Below are positions 59,649-64,000 of a stretch of 64,000 nucleotides of DNA, piece after piece. Position 1 is the stretch's first letter. Every line of letters begins with the position of its first letter. The translations under genes were made by a program, and so were the position numbers. Below the pieces are notes generated by a model. It did no database searches, had not been told where the DNA came from, and saw only the letters and a list, made by a program, of their open reading frames with translations. Source of the stretch: Termitomyces sp. T153 (Eukaryota > Basidiomycota > Agaricomycetes > Agaricales > Lyophyllaceae); contig JACKQL020000105.1 of assembly GCA_018296165.2 (NCBI GenBank), positions 1 through 64,000 on the forward strand, in the 5' to 3' direction.

Positions 59649-61600
59649 ATGTCCACTGTTTCTATATGTTTAATTTGCATAACTCTTCTTACGTTGTTGA
59701 GACATTTCATCTGGAAACATAAACCAGGTCTACCTCCAGGACCAAAAGGCTGGCCAATAGTCGGCAACCTCTTCAATATGCCCACAGAAACGATATGGGA
59801 GACCTTTGGTCGATGGGGGGAAATATACGGTGTGTTTCATTGCCAACGATGATATTTGACCATGACCTTCGCCAGGTGAAATATCTTCGGTGACTGTTTT
59901 CGGGCAGACAACCGTTATCATTAACTCCCTTGATGTTGCTCACGAGCTGCTCAACAAGAAGGGACAGATATATTCTGATAGACCCGAAATTCCGATGGGC
60001 GGGGAATTAATTGGATGGAAAAATGTCTTACCCCTACTACGTTACGGTTCCAGGTGGCAGCTTCACCGGAAGAGGTTCCATCAGCTTTTTGGCACTCCTG
60101 CAGTAACAAGGGCATTCCACGAGTCAGAGCGCCTGGCAGTACAGAATTTCCTGCGTAACGTTTGTAAGAACCCTGAAGATCTCATCATTTATATAAAACA
60201 GTTAGTTACACACGCGCTTCGTCATATTCCTCTATTTTGACGTTACCTTGGGATTTAAAGGGAGGTCGGCACCGTCGCTCTTGATCTTGCATACGGTTAT
60301 AAAGCCAAAGACGAAGGCGATCATTTCATCTATCTTCTTGATCGCGGTATGGAACAATTCTCAGTCGCTACAACCCCAGGTGCATTCCTCGTTGATATCT
60401 TTCCACCACGTAAGTAGCAAGTCTTGAGCTGAACCTTCCACATGATGCGATTCCCTCCTATTCCAGTTCGTTACCTGCCATCATGGCTTCCAGGAGGTGT
60501 ATTCCATTTGCAAGCGCAAGTGTGGCGCAAAGATTTGAATGATATGGTGACAAAGCCATACGAGTACGTGATGGATAAAATGGTATGTCAATAACTTACA
60601 TCCTCATGCTGATACCTATGGCTCACACATGAACCAGATTAATAACACGGAACGTCACTCTTTTTTTTCAACCTTCTCGTCACTAAGTATGGCGTCATCC
60701 AATGAACATCATGACCTCAAATGGAATATAAGCCCTGTAGCTGCTCCGAAGTTCTCAACAGTATGTTGTTGAACTGTTTGGGAGACATCCACTCACCTCA
60801 AGCTTTTAGGGGATATCAATGATTAAAGCTTTCTTCCTGTTCATGTCATTGCATCCCGAAGTACAAATACAGGCGCATGCCGAGATCGATGCAGTAGTAG
60901 GCACTGAAAGGTTCCCAACCCATGACGATCGCGCAAATCTTCCATACATTAATGCCATCTGTCAAGAAGTTCTCCGTTTGCATACTGTGGTTCCTAATGG
61001 TCTTTTTTTTTTTCTCTTTCCATTAAAAATAAACATCTCATCATCTACTGTGTTCTAGGACTTCCCCACGTCGTCATGGAAGACGATATTTATAAGGGAC
61101 ATTTGATCCCTAAAGGCTCGATCGTTGTGGCAAATATATGGTACTTATCATGCTGTTTGCTACCTGATTTGTGTGATTCATAGTTTCAAAGGAACATGCT
61201 ACACAGCCCAGATACATATGCTGATCCCCATAGCTTTAATCCTTCGCGATTTATATCAAGCGAAGGTCACGTTGCAGAAAGATCTATATATGATATTCTA
61301 TTTGGTTTTGGAAGGCGGTACGCGGCTTTTGATTTGAATCTTCTGTTCAGAACTAAATATGACCTTATCAATTGTGATATACTCAGTATCTGTCCAGGCG
61401 TGTAAAAACAATCATCAAATGTTTGAGTAACCTCACATCGTATTTCGTAGGCCGCGTACTTGCAGATGAATCCCTTTTTGTGATGGTGGCCATGTCACTT
61501 ACTATCCTTGAGATTTCGAAAAGTGTAGATAAGGACGGGAACATCATAGAACCAGAATTCAGGCAGCTGAGCGGATCTGTGAGGTATAACATGGTTCAAA
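59649..61600 (+). CDS. Cytochrome P450, probably decaying
   Basis: This is a microsomal-type fungal P450: an N-terminal anchor (MSTVSICLICITLLTLLRHF), the PPGPKGWPIVGN hinge, helix C WQLHRKRFHQLF, helix K EVLR in AICQEVLRLHTVVPNG, FNPSRFI, and the haem loop. Exons include 59649-59829, 59876-60200, 60261-60409 and 60467 onward, with small later exons. The haem-binding sequence FGFGRR-ICPG-RVLADES is spread over three exons, and the piece 61387-61397 reaches 61451 only by a GC-AG intron. The I-helix motif, usually (A/G)Gx(D/E)T(T/S), here reads APKFST then GISM, losing the acidic residue. No normal C-terminus follows FRQLSGSV. These points suggest loss of function, though the Cys ligand is present. 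Substrate unknown. Confidence 0.75.
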
Positions 61601-62611
61601 GTGTCTACACTGCATACACTGACACACTTATTCAGTCAGCCAGCTCCATTCCAATGTTCAATCAAGGCCCGGTCTCCAGAAGCGCTCGCTCTTTTGCAAA
61701 AGTCGCACAAAGGATGAATAGACAACTTTATATATACAGTAACTGTAACAATTATGACAGTAGACCATGATGTACATGAAGTTGTCCTGCCTTCCACGCA
61801 TTTGATGATCCTTTAGGTTCAGCATCAACCGTGAACAGTTTGGACCCCAGGGCGTGATCGTTGACACAAAGACAGACGGGGCTGCCAATGGAACCATACC
61901 GATAAATCATTATTAAAATGTGTAGGAGAATGTATCCACTTTTGACATCGAGCTCGAACGCCGATGATAGACCGTGGGACAGACGATGGATGCAGAAAAC
62001 AGAGTCAAAGATCTGAAAAACGTGAACCTTACAAAGATAGTGCGATTGTTAACGAGATAAAGAGAATTGAGCTCTTTCTCTGCCGAAAATATCAGATGTC
62101 GACTGGCTTTAAGCCGATGAAAACAGTGGTGGACAATGTTATAGTACCATCTACGGTTGCGATGATAATTAACGCGCGGTGCTGTTGAAGATTTCCTGTC
62201 CCTGAGCGGTGTGTGAATTGAATAAGTTCAATGTGTAACCTGGAGAAGAATATGGCAACACCCAAATATCCGGGCGATGTATCGTAAATACGTAGTTGGA
62301 GAACTCCTGAAATGCTAGATGTATTGATATCGCCGATGCTATAATGACACGTTGATGAATTTTTGTTGAAGACTTTCTGAGCAATCTCGAAAGAATATGT
62401 TGATTAATAGCTGAATAAGGGAAGCTTAGCTAGCGATATAAAGTGGTTTGAGTTAGTGTCAAAGGCTCATTACTTAGTGATGGTGATATGACAACCGCAA
62501 TGGATGGTGTTGGTATACAAAAGGAAAAAGTAAAACATGAATAACATACATCGGTATGCTCACATATGTGCAATTTACGAAGGAAATCTTCCACAAAACG
62601 ATTAGCTTGTA
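61601..62611. other. Downstream of the P450, no supported gene
   Basis: A frame after a TTTAG near 61818 (RFSINREQFGPQGVIVD, ending about 61916) could be a displaced last exon but does not resemble a P450 end. Nothing else is recognised. Confidence 0.3.
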
Positions 62612-62709
62612 TAATAAGAGGGAAATCTTGCCTCCTGCCCTCGAAGAGATAAGACAACGAGATGTCAATCATTTCAAACGGGCACCATGGATTGCTCAGC
62701 CATCCCACC
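62612..62709 (-). pseudogene. tRNA-Leu-like pseudogene 3
   Basis: This is the most diverged copy. On the minus strand it shows GGTGGGATGGCTGAGCAATC at the 5' end and TCTCTTCGAGGGCAGGAGGC before a broken T-arm (AAGATTT), ending TCTTATT. The order of parts matches the functional tRNA-Leu, but no anticodon stem can be drawn. Confidence 0.5.
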
Positions 62710-64000
62710 ATTATGTTTTGAATAGTAGTGAAGTCTCTTGAGGAAATGTCCATATGTGCTTATGAAGTGCCGCAGAGATAGATTACTAGGAGGAAATGTG
62801 ACTGAGGTAAGAATATGCGCTGCAGAAGAGCCCCTCAAACATAAATTCATCTGAAAATCAAAGGTAGCAGCGATGATGTCGAGGATGTAAAGGGGGCACT
62901 AACGTGCACTACGGAAGGAGGTGCTTGAGAAATCTGAGTTGATTCAATTAGACTGAGTTTGCATCAATTGCGATAAGACTCAATCGTGGGTAGTACAAGG
63001 AGCATGGATTGTCGTAGCAGGCATCCAGATACCTCGGGAGTGTGCCGTAAAGTAATCAAGGGGGCTGAGAGACTCCAGTGATTGGCAACGGAACAATACT
63101 TTCAGCCTTCAGAGAACTTTCTGGAAGACAGCAGGAATCACACTTCTTATCGAGAGAGAAGGTAATATGAGTAGTCAGGAAAAGGTGACTCGGTTGGTTT
63201 TCCCTACAAAACATGCCAATTGGCTAGATCATGACAATGAACAAGTGTCGGGCCAGGACAATAACCGATAACCTCCGGCCTTGTCTTCCCTCCTCATAAT
63301 CGTTCCCAACAGCGTTTCCCAGATAACCATGAGGCCGCCCAACATGGAAGAGCAACGTAGTACAGGTGTCAATGGGAATCTCAGAGATTGAACGGGAATT
63401 CGATTACAGCAAAGACGAGAAAAAAACCGGAGAAAGGGCTGGAGTTATCCTAGGAGTCCTTGATTTGGCTGTACGAGTACGAGCCGGCTTTGATACATTA
63501 CCTTTCCCGACACCAACATCACAGCAGCTGGTTGTCAATTTGAAGTCAAATTTTCTTACATTCCTTCCTCCTTTTGACTATAGTTATGGCCTCGTAAAAT
63601 ATCTCATTCATTTTCTCGCCATTCACATACATAAAGACGAGCGACACATCTTGAGTTCCTGCTTCTGGCTGATGGTGCTTTGCGGTCCCTCAGGTCTTCT
63701 TTCACCTTTTTCTTCTGATGTTTCAGGTTCTCCTCACGAAAAATTTCAGCAATATCTCGCAATAATTGCATCCGTCAAAAGCACCTACCCCACACCACCC
63801 ACCATATGACCAAAATGATTACCAGGGGGGCGCGGTCTAAACGGCATTCGGAAGCGCCGACCCACTCATTCTCCACGTATGCGGGGGGGCGAGGGATTCT
63901 GTGGCCCTTGTAGTCGACCATCCTATTCGTAGTACCGTGAAACGTAGGCGCCAGGCGCCTATTGCATGTAAGAATTGATTTTTTTTTAAAAAAAAAACCT
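62710..64000. other. No confident gene; one weak plus-strand frame
   Basis: A frame at 63366-63809 (147 codons, start MSMGISEIEREFDYSKDEKK) has a hydrophobic segment but no recognised domain; it could be chance. The window ends in a T9/A10 run. Confidence 0.3.

Overview
The window looks like one end of a chromosome from a filamentous basidiomycete (Agaricomycetes-type). The reasons are dense short introns of about 50-70 nt, an ATG4 gene, a fungal-type P450, an intron-containing tRNA-Leu, Ser/Thr-rich single-pass membrane proteins, and a TET/JBP-like dioxygenase of the kind expanded in basidiomycetes. The left edge is about 17 copies of CACTAA, the C-strand of TTAGTG. This has the orientation expected of a left telomere but is a variant of the usual fungal TTAGGG.

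Layout. 0-2.6 kb: telomere-like array abutting a minus-strand 846-residue gene of unknown function whose stop codon lies in the repeat. 2.7-19.2 kb: a segment bounded by two related repeat blocks in opposite orientation, each carrying hairpins. Inside are an intron-rich SNF2-family ATPase (-), a 2-kb tandem module array, a 902-residue unknown protein (+), a TET/JBP-like 2-oxoglutarate dioxygenase with an intact HxD...H...R set (+), and a GRF-like zinc-finger protein (+). 19.2-24.2 kb: a small unknown gene and tandem duplications. 24.3-29.8 kb: a 48-bp satellite of roughly 115 units. 29.8-37.6 kb: a CT-rich tract, an interstitial piece of TTAGTG telomere, an AT-richer unknown gene containing thirteen 33-nt microexons at an exact 89-bp period with near-identical hairpin introns, and then a 3-kb field of related hairpin repeats.

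From 37.8 kb ordinary chromosome arm begins: a membrane glycoprotein gene that seems to have lost its 5' end at the repeat boundary, ATG4 (42.5-46.0 kb), tRNA-Leu(AAG) (47.9 kb), a stretch of decayed gene pieces (48-54 kb) including a kinase remnant and a membrane protein with a 21-bp minisatellite, three tRNA-Leu-like pseudogenes, and a P450 gene (59.6-61.6 kb) with signs of decay.

The most unusual content is (i) the inverted-repeat-bounded chromatin/DNA-modification gene set, which may be an undescribed large mobile or subtelomeric element, and (ii) the microexon array with self-similar, hairpin-forming introns, which looks like introner-type intron multiplication. No transposase, reverse transcriptase or integrase was recognised in the window. 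All exon models are hand-read from splice signals and reading frames.
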